A DNA stretch of 47,006 nt, taken from the NCBI GenBank assembly GCA_937873455.1, contig CALMYG010000003.1, positions 1 through 47,006 on the forward strand. The letters are read 5' to 3'. The position numbers were made by a program, and so were the translations under genes. Origin of the DNA: an uncultured Verrucomicrobiota bacterium (GTDB taxonomy: Bacteria; Verrucomicrobiota; Kiritimatiellia; CAIVKH01). Below the pieces are notes generated by a model. It made no database searches and was not told the origin of the DNA. It saw only the letters and a list, made by a program, of their open reading frames with translations. Each line of letters starts with the position of its first letter. Within the stretch, counting starts at the first letter, position 1. Shown here piece by piece: positions 16,625 through 24,865 of the stretch.

Positions 16625-17638
16625 CTATAACGCCTGCGCGGCAAGCGTTTCAGGACGAATCTGGATCAGGATGAAGGCGGCGGGGCCGGTACGGTTTGCC
16701 CGGGGCGGGGGCGTGATGGTGATGCGTTGGCTCATGCCCTCGCCGTGAACGATGGCCCTTGCCGCGTCAAGGTGGGCTTGGGTCGCCGGGCCGAGGAGGC
16801 GCACCTGCGCACGCAAGGGTTGTTCTGAAGATGCGAGCAGGGCGGCGAGTTGATGCAAGGCGGTTCGTGCCGATTCGGGCAGGGCGTCGGCCTCGCTCAA
16901 GGTGTCGCGCACAATAACCAGCAACCCGTCCGGGGTTTCTTCCCGGATGTGTCCGGGAAAAGCGAAGGCTTCCATCCAGGTGGTGTCCGGCGCCGCCGGA
17001 GGAGGCGCTTCGGAAAATTCCACCGGGATGATGACCGGGCGACGGTCGATCGGTTTGGCATTAAATACCATGATCAGCAGGATGGTGGATACCGCGGCCA
17101 GCACGCCGGCGGCGGTCATCCAGATGCGCGGGGTCTTGACCGGGAGCGAAGGGGTTGTGCTTTCCCATTGGACTTCGGGGATCCGGGATTCGGCTTGCTC
17201 CTGATCGCGACCGGTTTCCCGCTGGTAACGTTCGCGCAGGGCGATCCGTTCCGTCTCGGTGAGTTCGGCGCGGGTGAGGTTTTCGTCGAGGAATACATCC
17301 AGCGGGCCGGCCCGGTCGGGGGGGATGATGATGGCGGGAATGTCCGCCAGCCCGGCTTCGCGGGCAGCGATCAGCCGGCGGGCGCCGGCGAGGACCGCGT
17401 AACCCGAATCGGATCGGGCGACCAGGATGGGTTGCAATACGCCGACGGCTTTAACGGACTGAATCAGCGCGGCGTCGGGTTTGCGGACATCCGGGGCAAG
17501 CGGGATTTCGGCAAGGGGGATGCGGAGAAACCCGGCGCCGGGAGCGGCGGAACCGCCGGCCTTGATCCCGGCGACTTCGCCGATCATGGAGGTTAAGCCG
17601 CGACCGAGGCGCGAGGGGGCGGGTTCAGGATGGGTCAT
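16625..17638 (-). CDS. Membrane-anchored ParB-like protein with periplasmic domain
   Basis: This 337-residue protein combines partition and envelope features. Residues 11-15 (LGRGL, in SRLGRGLTSMIGE) match the ParA-binding peptide at the start of true ParB proteins. Residues 38-122 form a ParB N-terminal (ParB/Srx) domain with AGARRLIAA at 84-92 in place of the GERR CTP-binding box. The usual helix-turn-helix region is missing: after LTETERIALRERYQ there is a ~30-residue charged linker. Next comes one transmembrane helix (171-193, WMTAAGVLAAVSTILLIMVF) and then a ~140-residue C-terminal domain expected in the periplasm. Its ESARTALHQLAALL and HLDAARAIV resemble the OmpA/MotB pattern. AAGGAGG precedes the start at ideal spacing, and the gene overlaps parA by 14 bases. 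It could tether ParA, and so the chromosome, to the envelope. Confidence 0.85.
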   Translation of the reverse strand: MTHPEPAPSRLGRGLTSMIGEVAGIKAGGSAAPGAGFLRIPLAEIPLAPDVRKPDAALIQSVKAVGVLQPILVARSDSGYAVLAGARRLIAAREAGLADIPAIIIPPDRAGPLDVFLDENLTRAELTETERIALRERYQRETGRDQEQAESRIPEVQWESTTPSLPVKTPRIWMTAAGVLAAVSTILLIMVFNAKPIDRRPVIIPVEFSEAPPPAAPDTTWMEAFAFPGHIREETPDGLLVIVRDTLSEADALPESARTALHQLAALLASSEQPLRAQVRLLGPATQAHLDAARAIVHGEGMSQRITITPPPRANRTGPAAFILIQIRPETLAAQAL

Positions 17639-18548
17639 GATTGCTGCCTCCTTCGATACTCACCGGTTCCTCCGTGCGCGTTGTCGAGGCGCTGCCGGAT
17701 GCATGATTTGCCATCGCCGCGACCTGGCTGGCGGTCGGCAGGGGTTCCTCGCTTTCGTCGGCGATGCCGAGTTTTTCGCGGTGGCGCTCGATGAATTCCT
17801 TGGCAAACTGGCGGTAGGCGGCGGCTCCGGTGCTGTACGCATTGTAGGTGATGATCGGCTTGCCGAAGCTCGGGGCTTCGCCGAGCCGTACGTTGCGGGG
17901 AATCAGGGTTTCGTAGACCTTGTCTCCGTAATGCTGGATGACTTCCTGCACGACCTGTTGGGCGAGGTTGGTGCGCATGTCGTACATCGTCATGAGAATG
18001 CCTTCGATATGCAAGCCGGGATTGGTTCCGCTGTCGCGCAATTCCTCAATGAGGCGGGTCATGACGCTCAATCCTTCCAGGGCGTAGTATTCGCATTGGA
18101 TGGGGATGATGACCGAGTGTGCGGCGGTGAGCACGTTCATGGTAAGAATGCCGAGGGAAGGCGAGCAATCCAGCAGGATGAAGTCGTAGCCGCCGTCCAG
18201 GATGACTTCGTGAAGGACATCGCGCAGGCGGACGAGGTAGTTATCCATACGGGCGATTTCGACTTCGGTGCCGGCGAGATCGATTTCCGAGGGAATGATG
18301 GCCAGGTTGGTGATGGCGCTCGCCTTGATAACGTCGCGGGCGGGCCGGCCTTCGATCAAGGCGCGGTAAAGGCTGGCACCGGGTTCCTTGGGCAGGCCGA
18401 GACCGCTGGTGGCATTGGCCTGGGGGTCGAGGTCGATCAGCAACACGTTCTTGCGCCGTTCGGCCAGGCAGGCGGCGAGATTCACCGCGGTGGTGGTTTT
18501 GCCCACGCCGCCTTTCTGGTTGGCGACGGCGATGACGCTGGCCGGCAT
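17625..18548 (-). CDS. parA: ParA/Soj chromosome-partition ATPase
   Basis: The 307-residue protein is a chromosomal-type ParA that binds DNA as an ATP dimer and moves ParB-bound cargo. It has the deviant Walker A NQKGGVGKTTTAVNLA (near residue 10), LLIDLDPQANATSGLG, Walker B FILLDCSPSLG, IPIQCEYYALEGLS and PRNVRLGEAPSFGKPI. A ~45-residue unstructured C-terminal tail follows the usual end. There is no N-terminal helix-turn-helix, so it is the short Soj type. It lies between two ParB-type genes on the same strand. GGAGG from the end of the upstream gene lies 11 bases before the ATG. Confidence 0.95.
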   Translation of the reverse strand: MPASVIAVANQKGGVGKTTTAVNLAACLAERRKNVLLIDLDPQANATSGLGLPKEPGASLYRALIEGRPARDVIKASAITNLAIIPSEIDLAGTEVEIARMDNYLVRLRDVLHEVILDGGYDFILLDCSPSLGILTMNVLTAAHSVIIPIQCEYYALEGLSVMTRLIEELRDSGTNPGLHIEGILMTMYDMRTNLAQQVVQEVIQHYGDKVYETLIPRNVRLGEAPSFGKPIITYNAYSTGAAAYRQFAKEFIERHREKLGIADESEEPLPTASQVAAMANHASGSASTTRTEEPVSIEGGSNHDPS

Positions 18549-18554
18549 GGCGGG

Positions 18555-19361
18555 TTAGTCCTCCAACAGCGCGGGAAACGCTTTGCGAACCCGGGCGAGG
18601 TGGCCGTCTTCCGACTCTTTGCCGCTCAGGACCATGAAAAGCGACACCAGGTCGCGGCCTTCGACCACGTACCGTTGATCGGGATTGCGTTCGATGTGTT
18701 TGGTCAGCTTGCGGGTGGCCTTGCTCAAGGTGAGGGGGCGTGGCGGGCGCGCCGCCGGTATGCCGGTGATGATTTCGGCGATGAGCCGGTCGGCGACCAA
18801 TTTTTCCTGGCCGGGCGGAGCCTCGAGAATTTGCCGGCATAGTTGCTTGGCTTTGGTCCAGGTGACCTTGTCGGCATCCAGTAGTTTGCGCAGGCGCGGG
18901 TCCATACCGGGGACAAAGCGGATGATTTCTTCGATCCAGGATTCGCTGCGATCGAAAAAGGCGGCCAGCTTGGCTTTTTCCCAGTTGGCGTTGTTGAGAT
19001 AGATCACGGTGTCGAAGTATTCCGAGACGCGGGCGTCCAGGCGGTCGGCGTTCAGTTTGAGGTTGAGCGCGCGCATTTCATCGACTTCGCCGGCGACGAC
19101 CCGCACGTCGATCCGGTCGAAGTAACCGGGGTTGGCCTGGCGGATGTGCCGGATGGCGTTGAGACGGTGAAACCCTCCGACGAGGAAAAACTCCCCGTGA
19201 TTGCGTTCCCAGACGACCAGGGGTTCGAGCAGTCCGTTTTTGAGGATGTCCTCGGCGTAGTGGTTTACTTTGGCCCGGTTGAGCGGGCGGTGGTTGGCAA
19301 TGTGCGGATGTTCCTGGATGGCTTCGATCGGCACATAGTCGTAACGTTTGGTGGTCAGCAT
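18555..19361 (-). CDS. ParB-type DNA-binding protein lacking ParA-binding peptide
   Basis: I take ATG 19361 (GGAG 8 bases upstream); 35 further codons are open in frame but look non-coding and reach into the promoter region. The 268-residue protein starts directly with the ParB/Srx domain (VPIEAIQEHPHI, DILKNGLLEPLVVWE, FFLVGGFHRLNAI). GGFHR at 62-66 stands where true ParB has GERR. A helix-turn-helix-like segment follows (about 128-150, KAKLAAFFDRSESWIEEIIR), then a helical linker and a C-terminal domain. It lacks the LGRGL peptide that ParB uses to stimulate ParA. It is the first gene of the operon, 6 bases ahead of parA. It could be a ParB paralogue, a Noc-like protein or a regulator. Confidence 0.85.
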   Translation of the reverse strand: MLTTKRYDYVPIEAIQEHPHIANHRPLNRAKVNHYAEDILKNGLLEPLVVWERNHGEFFLVGGFHRLNAIRHIRQANPGYFDRIDVRVVAGEVDEMRALNLKLNADRLDARVSEYFDTVIYLNNANWEKAKLAAFFDRSESWIEEIIRFVPGMDPRLRKLLDADKVTWTKAKQLCRQILEAPPGQEKLVADRLIAEIITGIPAARPPRPLTLSKATRKLTKHIERNPDQRYVVEGRDLVSLFMVLSGKESEDGHLARVRKAFPALLED

Positions 19362-19374
19362 GACAAAAACTCCG

Positions 19375-19401
19375 AAAATCGGTGAAAAAGTTAAAAATCG
19401 G
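19375..19401. repeat. Short direct repeat in the divergent promoter region
   Basis: AAAATCGG occurs at 19375-19382 and again at 19394-19401, 19 bases apart, just upstream of the ParB-type gene start and facing the glycosyltransferase gene. The spacing is near two helical turns. It may be an operator; nothing else supports this. Confidence 0.3.
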
Positions 19402-19501
19402 GCTAGTTCTTTGCATACCTCGGGTGGGAAATCAATCAGAAACCCCCGTGCATAAAATATTGTCAAATCTCCCGGCCGCCTTCATCATCCCGGCACTACG
19501 T

Positions 19502-20506
19502 ATGAATAACATTTCCGTTCCAACCTTGCAGATTTCCGTTGTTATTCCGGTCTACAACGAAGAGGAAAGCGCCGAGTTGTTGTGCCGGCGCCTGCACGAG
19601 GCGTTGTCCGGTCTCGGGCGCACCTACGAGATCATCCTGGTGGATGACGGTAGTTCGGACCGTACCTGGGAGGTGTTGACGCGGATGGCCGGCGAGGTGC
19701 CCGGGCTGGAGCTGATTCGCTTTCGCCGCAACTACGGCCAAACCGCGGCGATGAGCGCGGGTTTTCATGCGGCCCGGGGCGAAGTGGTGATCACCTTGGA
19801 TGCGGACCTGCAAAACGATCCGGCGGATATTCCCAAGCTGCTGGAGCGAATCGATCAGGGGTACGATGTGGTGAGCGGATGGCGCAAGGATCGCAAAGAC
19901 GCCTTTATCAACCGGCGACTGCCCTCGATGCTGGCCAATGGCTTGATCAGCAAAATTACCGGCGTGGAGCTGCATGACTATGGATGCACGCTGAAGGCCT
20001 ATCGCCACGAGGTGGTAAAGAATATCCATCTGTACGGCGAAATGCATCGCTTTATTCCGGCGCTGGCGAGCTGGGTGGGCGGATCCATCGATGAGGTGGT
20101 GGTGCAGCATCATGCGCGGAAGTTCGGACGTTCGAAGTATGGTATTTCGCGGACGTTCCGGGTGGTGTTGGACTTGTTGACGGTGAAATTCCTGTTGCAC
20201 TACAGCACGCGGCCGATTCACATTTTCGGCAAGCTGGGCGGGGTGTTTGCGATTCCCGGTTTTCTGATGCTGGCGGTGATGATTCTCGCGCACCTGTCGT
20301 TCCTGGTGTTCGGCACCGATCTGGGGGCCGACCTGATCAAGCGTCCGTTTTGGATCATGACCTCGTTCGCCTTGATCCTGTTCAGCCTGCAATTCATCAG
20401 CATGGGGCTGCTGGCCGAGATGCAGATTCGCACCTACCACGAGTCCCAGGCCAAGCCGATCTACTTGATCCGGGAGCGGCGCGCCTCGACCGCGCCGACG
20501 CGTTAA
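19502..20506 (+). CDS. Polyprenyl-phosphate-type glycosyltransferase (GT2)
   Basis: From ATG 19502 the protein is 334 residues. In-frame codons continue back to a GTG at 19382, but ISVVIPVYNEEES, the normal beginning of the fold, follows closely after 19502. GT2 motifs are present: EIILVDDGSSD, FRRNYGQTAAMSAGF and the DxD-type LDADLQNDPADI. Two membrane helices are at the C-terminus (FAIPGFLMLAVMILAHLSF and MTSFALILFSLQFISMGLL). This layout matches undecaprenyl- or dolichyl-phosphate sugar transferases (GtrB, ArnC, DPM1 type) that load a sugar onto a lipid carrier at the inner membrane. No clear ribosome-binding site is seen. A CPBP protease gene starts 4 bases after the stop. Confidence 0.9.
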   Translation: MNNISVPTLQISVVIPVYNEEESAELLCRRLHEALSGLGRTYEIILVDDGSSDRTWEVLTRMAGEVPGLELIRFRRNYGQTAAMSAGFHAARGEVVITLDADLQNDPADIPKLLERIDQGYDVVSGWRKDRKDAFINRRLPSMLANGLISKITGVELHDYGCTLKAYRHEVVKNIHLYGEMHRFIPALASWVGGSIDEVVVQHHARKFGRSKYGISRTFRVVLDLLTVKFLLHYSTRPIHIFGKLGGVFAIPGFLMLAVMILAHLSFLVFGTDLGADLIKRPFWIMTSFALILFSLQFISMGLLAEMQIRTYHESQAKPIYLIRERRASTAPTR

Positions 20507-20510
20507 TCGC

Positions 20511-21425
20511 ATGGGCGGCCTTGCCTGGTTGGGGCCGGCCGAGGTCTCCGGCATGGCGGGTGACCCTCCCGCCTTGTTTCAACAACAACTCATGGAGCAT
20601 TCGGCTTTTATCGCCTACCTCTACGGCGCGGTCTTTGTCGTCGGCTTCATTTTGCTGGTCGGGTTTACGTTGTGGATTCAGACGCACCCGATATCCTGGG
20701 CCGAGCCGGTTCAGCGGTTGTTGCGCCGACCGTGGACGGTTCGCGATGTGGCGGTGGTGGTGACGCCTTTATTGGTGATTCAGGCGGGCTTTGTCATCGG
20801 CTATGCGGTGTATGCTCCGCCGGAGGATTTCCCCGCCGACCGGCTGGAGCGCGTGGTGACGGCGATTCAGGGCGTGTTGTTTCACGTCGCTGGTTTGGTG
20901 TTGGTAATTTTTCTGGCGAGAAAAAAAGGTGTTGGCTGGGCGGAGGGTTTCGGGGCGCCCGGACGCCGGGTGGCCGGTTCGGTTTTGGCGGGCGGGTTGG
21001 CGTTGCTCGGGGTGATGCCGCTGATTATCGCCTACAATGTCAGCGCCCAGCTCCTAATGCATTGGTGGGATGTGACGCCGCAGGTCCAGGATGTGACGCG
21101 GATTATTTCCGGCGCGAGCGGCGTTTGGGCCAAGGCGTATTTTTTTGTCCTGGCGGTGGTGGTGGCGCCGGTCGTGGAAGAGGTGTTGTTTCGGGGGATG
21201 TTGCTCCCGGCGCTCGCCCGGTTGGTCGGCGTGCGCCCGGCTTTGGTGGTGGTGGCGGTGCTGTTCGCCCTGGTGCATGGGTTGTACCTGCCTTCGGCGA
21301 TTATCTTTTTTATTCTTTCGATCGCCTTTTCCCTCGCGTACATCCACCGGGGAACGCTGGTGACCCCGGTGGTCATGCATGCCGCATTCAACGCGCTGAC
21401 CATGATCGTGTTGCTCCGTATGTGA
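20511..21425 (+). CDS. CPBP-family intramembrane metalloprotease
   Basis: The 304-residue protein has about eight predicted membrane helices and the three CPBP (CAAX/Abi) motifs. These are VVEEVLFRGML (the EExxxR motif), FALVHGLYL (second metal His) and VVMHAAFNAL (third motif, H and N). The family includes Rce1-type proteases and bacteriocin-immunity proteins, and the substrate cannot be inferred. It starts 4 bases after the glycosyltransferase stop and is followed 6 or more bases later by pyrK, so it is probably cotranscribed with both. The catalytic motifs are complete. Confidence 0.92.
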   Translation: MGGLAWLGPAEVSGMAGDPPALFQQQLMEHSAFIAYLYGAVFVVGFILLVGFTLWIQTHPISWAEPVQRLLRRPWTVRDVAVVVTPLLVIQAGFVIGYAVYAPPEDFPADRLERVVTAIQGVLFHVAGLVLVIFLARKKGVGWAEGFGAPGRRVAGSVLAGGLALLGVMPLIIAYNVSAQLLMHWWDVTPQVQDVTRIISGASGVWAKAYFFVLAVVVAPVVEEVLFRGMLLPALARLVGVRPALVVVAVLFALVHGLYLPSAIIFFILSIAFSLAYIHRGTLVTPVVMHAAFNALTMIVLLRM

Positions 21426-21470
21426 ACGAGGTTGAATCTTGTCGGGGTTTGCGGCACGATTGCGCGCTTT

Positions 21471-22271
21471 ATGACGATGTATCAGGAAAATGCCGAGGTG
21501 GTGGACCACGCCGAAATTCAGGGCGGGTACAATCTGCTGATCATGCGGTCGAGCTCCATCGCGCCGGCGGTTAGGCCCGGACAGTTCGTCCATGTGCTGA
21601 TTCCTCATCTGGGCGAGTCGATTTTGCGCCGACCGTTCAGCGTGTTCAAGGCCGACGGCGATCAACTGGCCATTCTCTATAAAGGAGTGGGGCGGGGAAC
21701 CCGCACGTTATCGTATTTGCGACCCGGCGAGACGTTGAATGTGATCGGTCCGCTCGGCCGGGGGTATCCCGGATTGACCGAGGGCCGCTACCCGGTTTTG
21801 ATGGCCGGCGGCTATGGCATGGCTGCGTTGTATTTGTGCGCGCGCGAATTGCCGGTGAAGGGCACGGCGTTTTTCGGCGGGCGTTCTGCCGCGGACATTC
21901 TGTGTGTAAAAGAATTTGAGGCGCTCGGTTGGCGTGTCATCGTCACGACCGAGGATGGTTCATTGGGGAAGAGCGGCAAGGTGACCGATGCCCTCGATGC
22001 CTGGATGGCGGGTGAAGGCGCCCCGGTGTTGCCGGAGTTGTTCGTGTGCGGGCCGTCGGGCATGTTGAAGGCGGTGGCCGAGCGGGCCTTGGGCCAAGGG
22101 TGGCCGGCTTGGATTTCCGTGGACAACAACATGGGTTGCGGCGTCGGCGCCTGCCTGACCTGCGTGCTCAAGGTGCGTAATTCCCAATCCGGCGACTGGT
22201 CCTGGGCGCGGGCCTGCCGCGAGGGCCCGGTGTTTAACGCCGAGGAAATTATCTGGGAGGCAGTGAACTGA
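21471..22271 (+). CDS. pyrK: Dihydroorotate dehydrogenase electron-transfer subunit
   Basis: PyrK carries electrons from the class 1B dihydroorotate dehydrogenase to NAD. ATG 21471 gives 266 residues. A TTG at 21432 and an ATG at 21477 are other possible starts, and none has a good ribosome-binding site. The protein has the FAD-binding barrel (RPFSVF, GVGRGTRTLSYLRPGE, VIGPLGRGYP), the NAD-binding lobe (LMAGGYGMAALYL, ELFVCGPSGMLKAVAE) and the C-terminal [2Fe-2S] cysteines (MGCGVGACLTCVLKV, then ACREGPVF). The first glycine of the usual GGG motif is kept. It lies 7 bases before pyrD, the normal partner. Confidence 0.92.
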   Translation: MTMYQENAEVVDHAEIQGGYNLLIMRSSSIAPAVRPGQFVHVLIPHLGESILRRPFSVFKADGDQLAILYKGVGRGTRTLSYLRPGETLNVIGPLGRGYPGLTEGRYPVLMAGGYGMAALYLCARELPVKGTAFFGGRSAADILCVKEFEALGWRVIVTTEDGSLGKSGKVTDALDAWMAGEGAPVLPELFVCGPSGMLKAVAERALGQGWPAWISVDNNMGCGVGACLTCVLKVRNSQSGDWSWARACREGPVFNAEEIIWEAVN

Positions 22272-22278
22272 AGCGGAC

Positions 22279-23205
22279 ATGAGCGATTCCTCCTCTATCG
22301 ATATGTCCGTGGACATCGGCGGCATCCGGATGAAAAATCCGGTGATGGTGGCTTCGGGTACGTTCGGCTATGGACCGGAGTACGCGGACTTGGTGGACTT
22401 GAACCGCTTGGGCGCCCTGGTGGTGAAGGGCATTTGCCTGCAGCCGACGCGCGGAAATCCCACGCCGCGAACCGCCGAGGTGGCCAGCGGTCTGCTCAAT
22501 GCCATTGGCTTGCCGGGCCCGGGTGTGGACGGATTCGTAAAGTCCTACATGCCGTTTTTGCGCGGTTTCAATGTGCCGGTGATCGTGAACATTTGGGGAA
22601 AAACCATCGACGAATACGTCGAGGTCGCCCGGCGTTTTGATCAGGTGGAAGGCATCGCCGGTCTCGAAGTCAATGTTTCCTGTCCGAATATCAAGGAAGG
22701 CAGCGCGCTGTTCGGCACCGACCTGGATATGTTCCGGCGCACGCTTGACGGTATCCGCGGCGCCACCCGGTTGCCGCTTATTCCCAAGCTGGCGCCGAAC
22801 GTCGCCGATATCACGGCATTCGCCCGGGCGGCGGAGCATTGCGGGGCCAACGCGATTTCGTTGATCAATTCGTTTCCCGGCATGGCGGTGGATATCAAGA
22901 CGCGCCGCCCGAAACTGGCCAATGTTACCGGCGGCTTGACCGGTCCGGCGATCCGTCCGATTGCCGTGCGGCTGGTCTGGCAGGCCGCGAAGGCGGTCAC
23001 AATTCCGGTTATCGGCATGGGCGGGATCAGTACGCTGGACGATGCGCTGGAATTTTTTATTGTCGGGGCCAATGCGGTGGCGCTGGGCACGGTCAATTTC
23101 ACCAACCCCGCCGCCGCGGTGGCGGTGATCGACGGCCTGACCGCCTACCTCAAGCAAATCGGGGCGTCTTCGCCGAGGGAATTGGTGGGAACGTTGGCGT
23201 CATGA
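22279..23205 (+). CDS. pyrD: Dihydroorotate dehydrogenase, class 1B catalytic subunit
   Basis: PyrD oxidises dihydroorotate to orotate with FMN in pyrimidine synthesis. The 308-residue protein has MKNPVMVASGTFGYGPEY, VVKGICLQPTRGN, LNAIGLPGPGVDGF, the catalytic-Cys loop NVSCPNIKEG (Cys as base marks class 1), LIPKLAPNVADI and VTGGLTGPAIRPIAVR. The FMN-phosphate region VIGMGGISTLDDALEF follows. Pairing with the adjacent pyrK makes this class 1B. The stop overlaps the next gene's ATG (ATGA). Confidence 0.96.
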   Translation: MSDSSSIDMSVDIGGIRMKNPVMVASGTFGYGPEYADLVDLNRLGALVVKGICLQPTRGNPTPRTAEVASGLLNAIGLPGPGVDGFVKSYMPFLRGFNVPVIVNIWGKTIDEYVEVARRFDQVEGIAGLEVNVSCPNIKEGSALFGTDLDMFRRTLDGIRGATRLPLIPKLAPNVADITAFARAAEHCGANAISLINSFPGMAVDIKTRRPKLANVTGGLTGPAIRPIAVRLVWQAAKAVTIPVIGMGGISTLDDALEFFIVGANAVALGTVNFTNPAAAVAVIDGLTAYLKQIGASSPRELVGTLAS

Positions 23206-24773
23206 CATCGCCTGCACGCCGGTTGTTTTTTTGGATTTCGTTGCTGCTTTATCTCGCCGGTTCCGCCTGGTGGTTGGTCGCGGCGCCGCATCATCCGGAA
23301 CATCTGTTGCGCGCCATTCCGGGACAGGCCACGCTGGTGACCTATCACGAAGGGCTGGATGCCCGCTGGGACTCATTGGGTGAACACCCGCTGGTTCTGA
23401 TTGCCGCCGGCGCTTCGGGGTTGGATGCCGAGGCGTGGCGCGTCCTCCGCGATGATCCGGGACTGCGCAATCTGATTGCGATGCTCGGGCAACGCGAGCT
23501 GGCCATCGCGTATGTGCCGTTTTTGAATTACCATCAAGAAGGGACATGGGTTATTGCCAGTTGGATCGGCGGGCGCAGTCAGCGGTTGCGGTGGTCGCAA
23601 CCGTTTTTGAATGTGCCCGGGCTGCAATCGGCGGGAGTGATCGGCGGTTGGCCGGTGTGGCAGTGGTCCTGGGAGTCCGATCTGGGTCGCCAGCACCTGA
23701 CCCTCGCGCTGGTGGAAGGCATGTTGGTGGCGACTACGGCACGCGATCCGCTGGCGATGCAGATGATTCTGGATGCCTACAACGGCGGGTTTCCCTCCGT
23801 TGCTTCGCGCCTGGACCTTGACGAAGCGAACCGGCATCTCTTGACGTCTCCGCTTCCCGACCGCGGGTGGTTCCGTCCGCCGTTTGGTCGTGATCCGCTG
23901 GTGTGGCGCGCCGAATTGGACCTTAGCGATACGAATCGCGCGGCGGGTGTGTTGCAGTTGGAAGGGGCTGCTCCGCCAGGAGTTTTGCCGGACGCGCTGG
24001 AATTGGATGACATGGCGCGTTTGTGGCGGGATGCGCCGATCGGCATCGCCGCCGTGGGGTTGGATGCACTGCTGCCTTTGTTGGGTCGCCATGCGCAATG
24101 GTTGCCGGTCGCGTTGATGCGGGATGCGGTGGTGGCGAGCGGCGCCAAATCGGCGGTGCTGGCGCTGTTTGGCGGGGAACACAGCGGACGGTTTCGCGGG
24201 ATCAAGGTGCCGGCGTTGATGGCGGCGTTGCGGATGCCGGAGGCCGAGGATCCCGCGTCGCTGATTGCCAATCTGGTTGACCGGTGGAACGCGACCCGTC
24301 GGCTCGGATTGTTGCCGGTGATGCAGCCGATCAACGGCGTACCGGTTTGGCGGTTGGAAGGGATTACCGGGGGGGTATATGGCGGACTTGCCCCTACGGA
24401 ACAAGTGGCGGTTGCCGCGGTTGGTTCCTGGTTGGTGGTGGCCAGCAACTACCGCACGTTGGAACTGCTGGTGCGTGAACCGCATTCACCCGATGCCGCC
24501 GCACCCTGGACCACCGCGTTGAATGAGGTGGCCGGCGTCGGCCTCGGGCATCTTGCTTTTGATCTGGTGCGCAGTACCGAGGCGTTTCGTCTGGCGATTA
24601 CCGCGTATGCGTTGAAATTATTGTTTGAAGACGCCGGGGGAACGCGTGACCAGCGTCAAAAACTGAATGAAGCCAAGGCCTGGTTGGAAGTCTTCGCCCG
24701 CTTGGATCGCCTGGGCATTACCTTGTCGGCGGCCGGTAGCGATTTAAAAATTGATTTCCGGGCCGGTCCGTAA
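23202..24773 (+). CDS. Hypothetical membrane-anchored protein, 523 aa
   Basis: ATG 23202 overlaps the pyrD stop by 4 bases. The product has one N-terminal membrane helix (FFWISLLLYLAGSAWWLVAA) and a long, probably periplasmic, remainder rich in Leu, Ala, Trp and Arg. It has no cysteine motifs or obvious catalytic residues. Two partly similar halves may exist, each with a VPVWR/WPVWQW-type turn followed by a strand, which hints at an internal duplication, but I could not align them firmly. I do not recognise a family. The upstream in-frame codons over pyrD are a shadow. Being inside a pyrimidine/phospholipid run says little about its role. Confidence 0.75.
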   Translation: MTSPARRLFFWISLLLYLAGSAWWLVAAPHHPEHLLRAIPGQATLVTYHEGLDARWDSLGEHPLVLIAAGASGLDAEAWRVLRDDPGLRNLIAMLGQRELAIAYVPFLNYHQEGTWVIASWIGGRSQRLRWSQPFLNVPGLQSAGVIGGWPVWQWSWESDLGRQHLTLALVEGMLVATTARDPLAMQMILDAYNGGFPSVASRLDLDEANRHLLTSPLPDRGWFRPPFGRDPLVWRAELDLSDTNRAAGVLQLEGAAPPGVLPDALELDDMARLWRDAPIGIAAVGLDALLPLLGRHAQWLPVALMRDAVVASGAKSAVLALFGGEHSGRFRGIKVPALMAALRMPEAEDPASLIANLVDRWNATRRLGLLPVMQPINGVPVWRLEGITGGVYGGLAPTEQVAVAAVGSWLVVASNYRTLELLVREPHSPDAAAPWTTALNEVAGVGLGHLAFDLVRSTEAFRLAITAYALKLLFEDAGGTRDQRQKLNEAKAWLEVFARLDRLGITLSAAGSDLKIDFRAGP

Positions 24774-24865
24774 AATACTCGAAGCCTCGCAGGATCGGGG
24801 GTTGGTGGCCGGCCACATAGGCCGGAACGATCATCGGGTCCGGTCGCGAAGAACGGATAAGGTCT

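Noticed and set aside
17481..18842. 453-codon open frame on the plus strand opposite parA and the ParB gene
   Set aside because: It is antisense to two genes with complete motifs, has low-complexity composition (Gly, Asp, Val runs) and no family features. GC-rich third positions create long shadows.
22249..23157. 302-codon minus-strand frame opposite pyrD
   Set aside because: Antisense to a gene with all class 1B dihydroorotate dehydrogenase motifs and without family features of its own.
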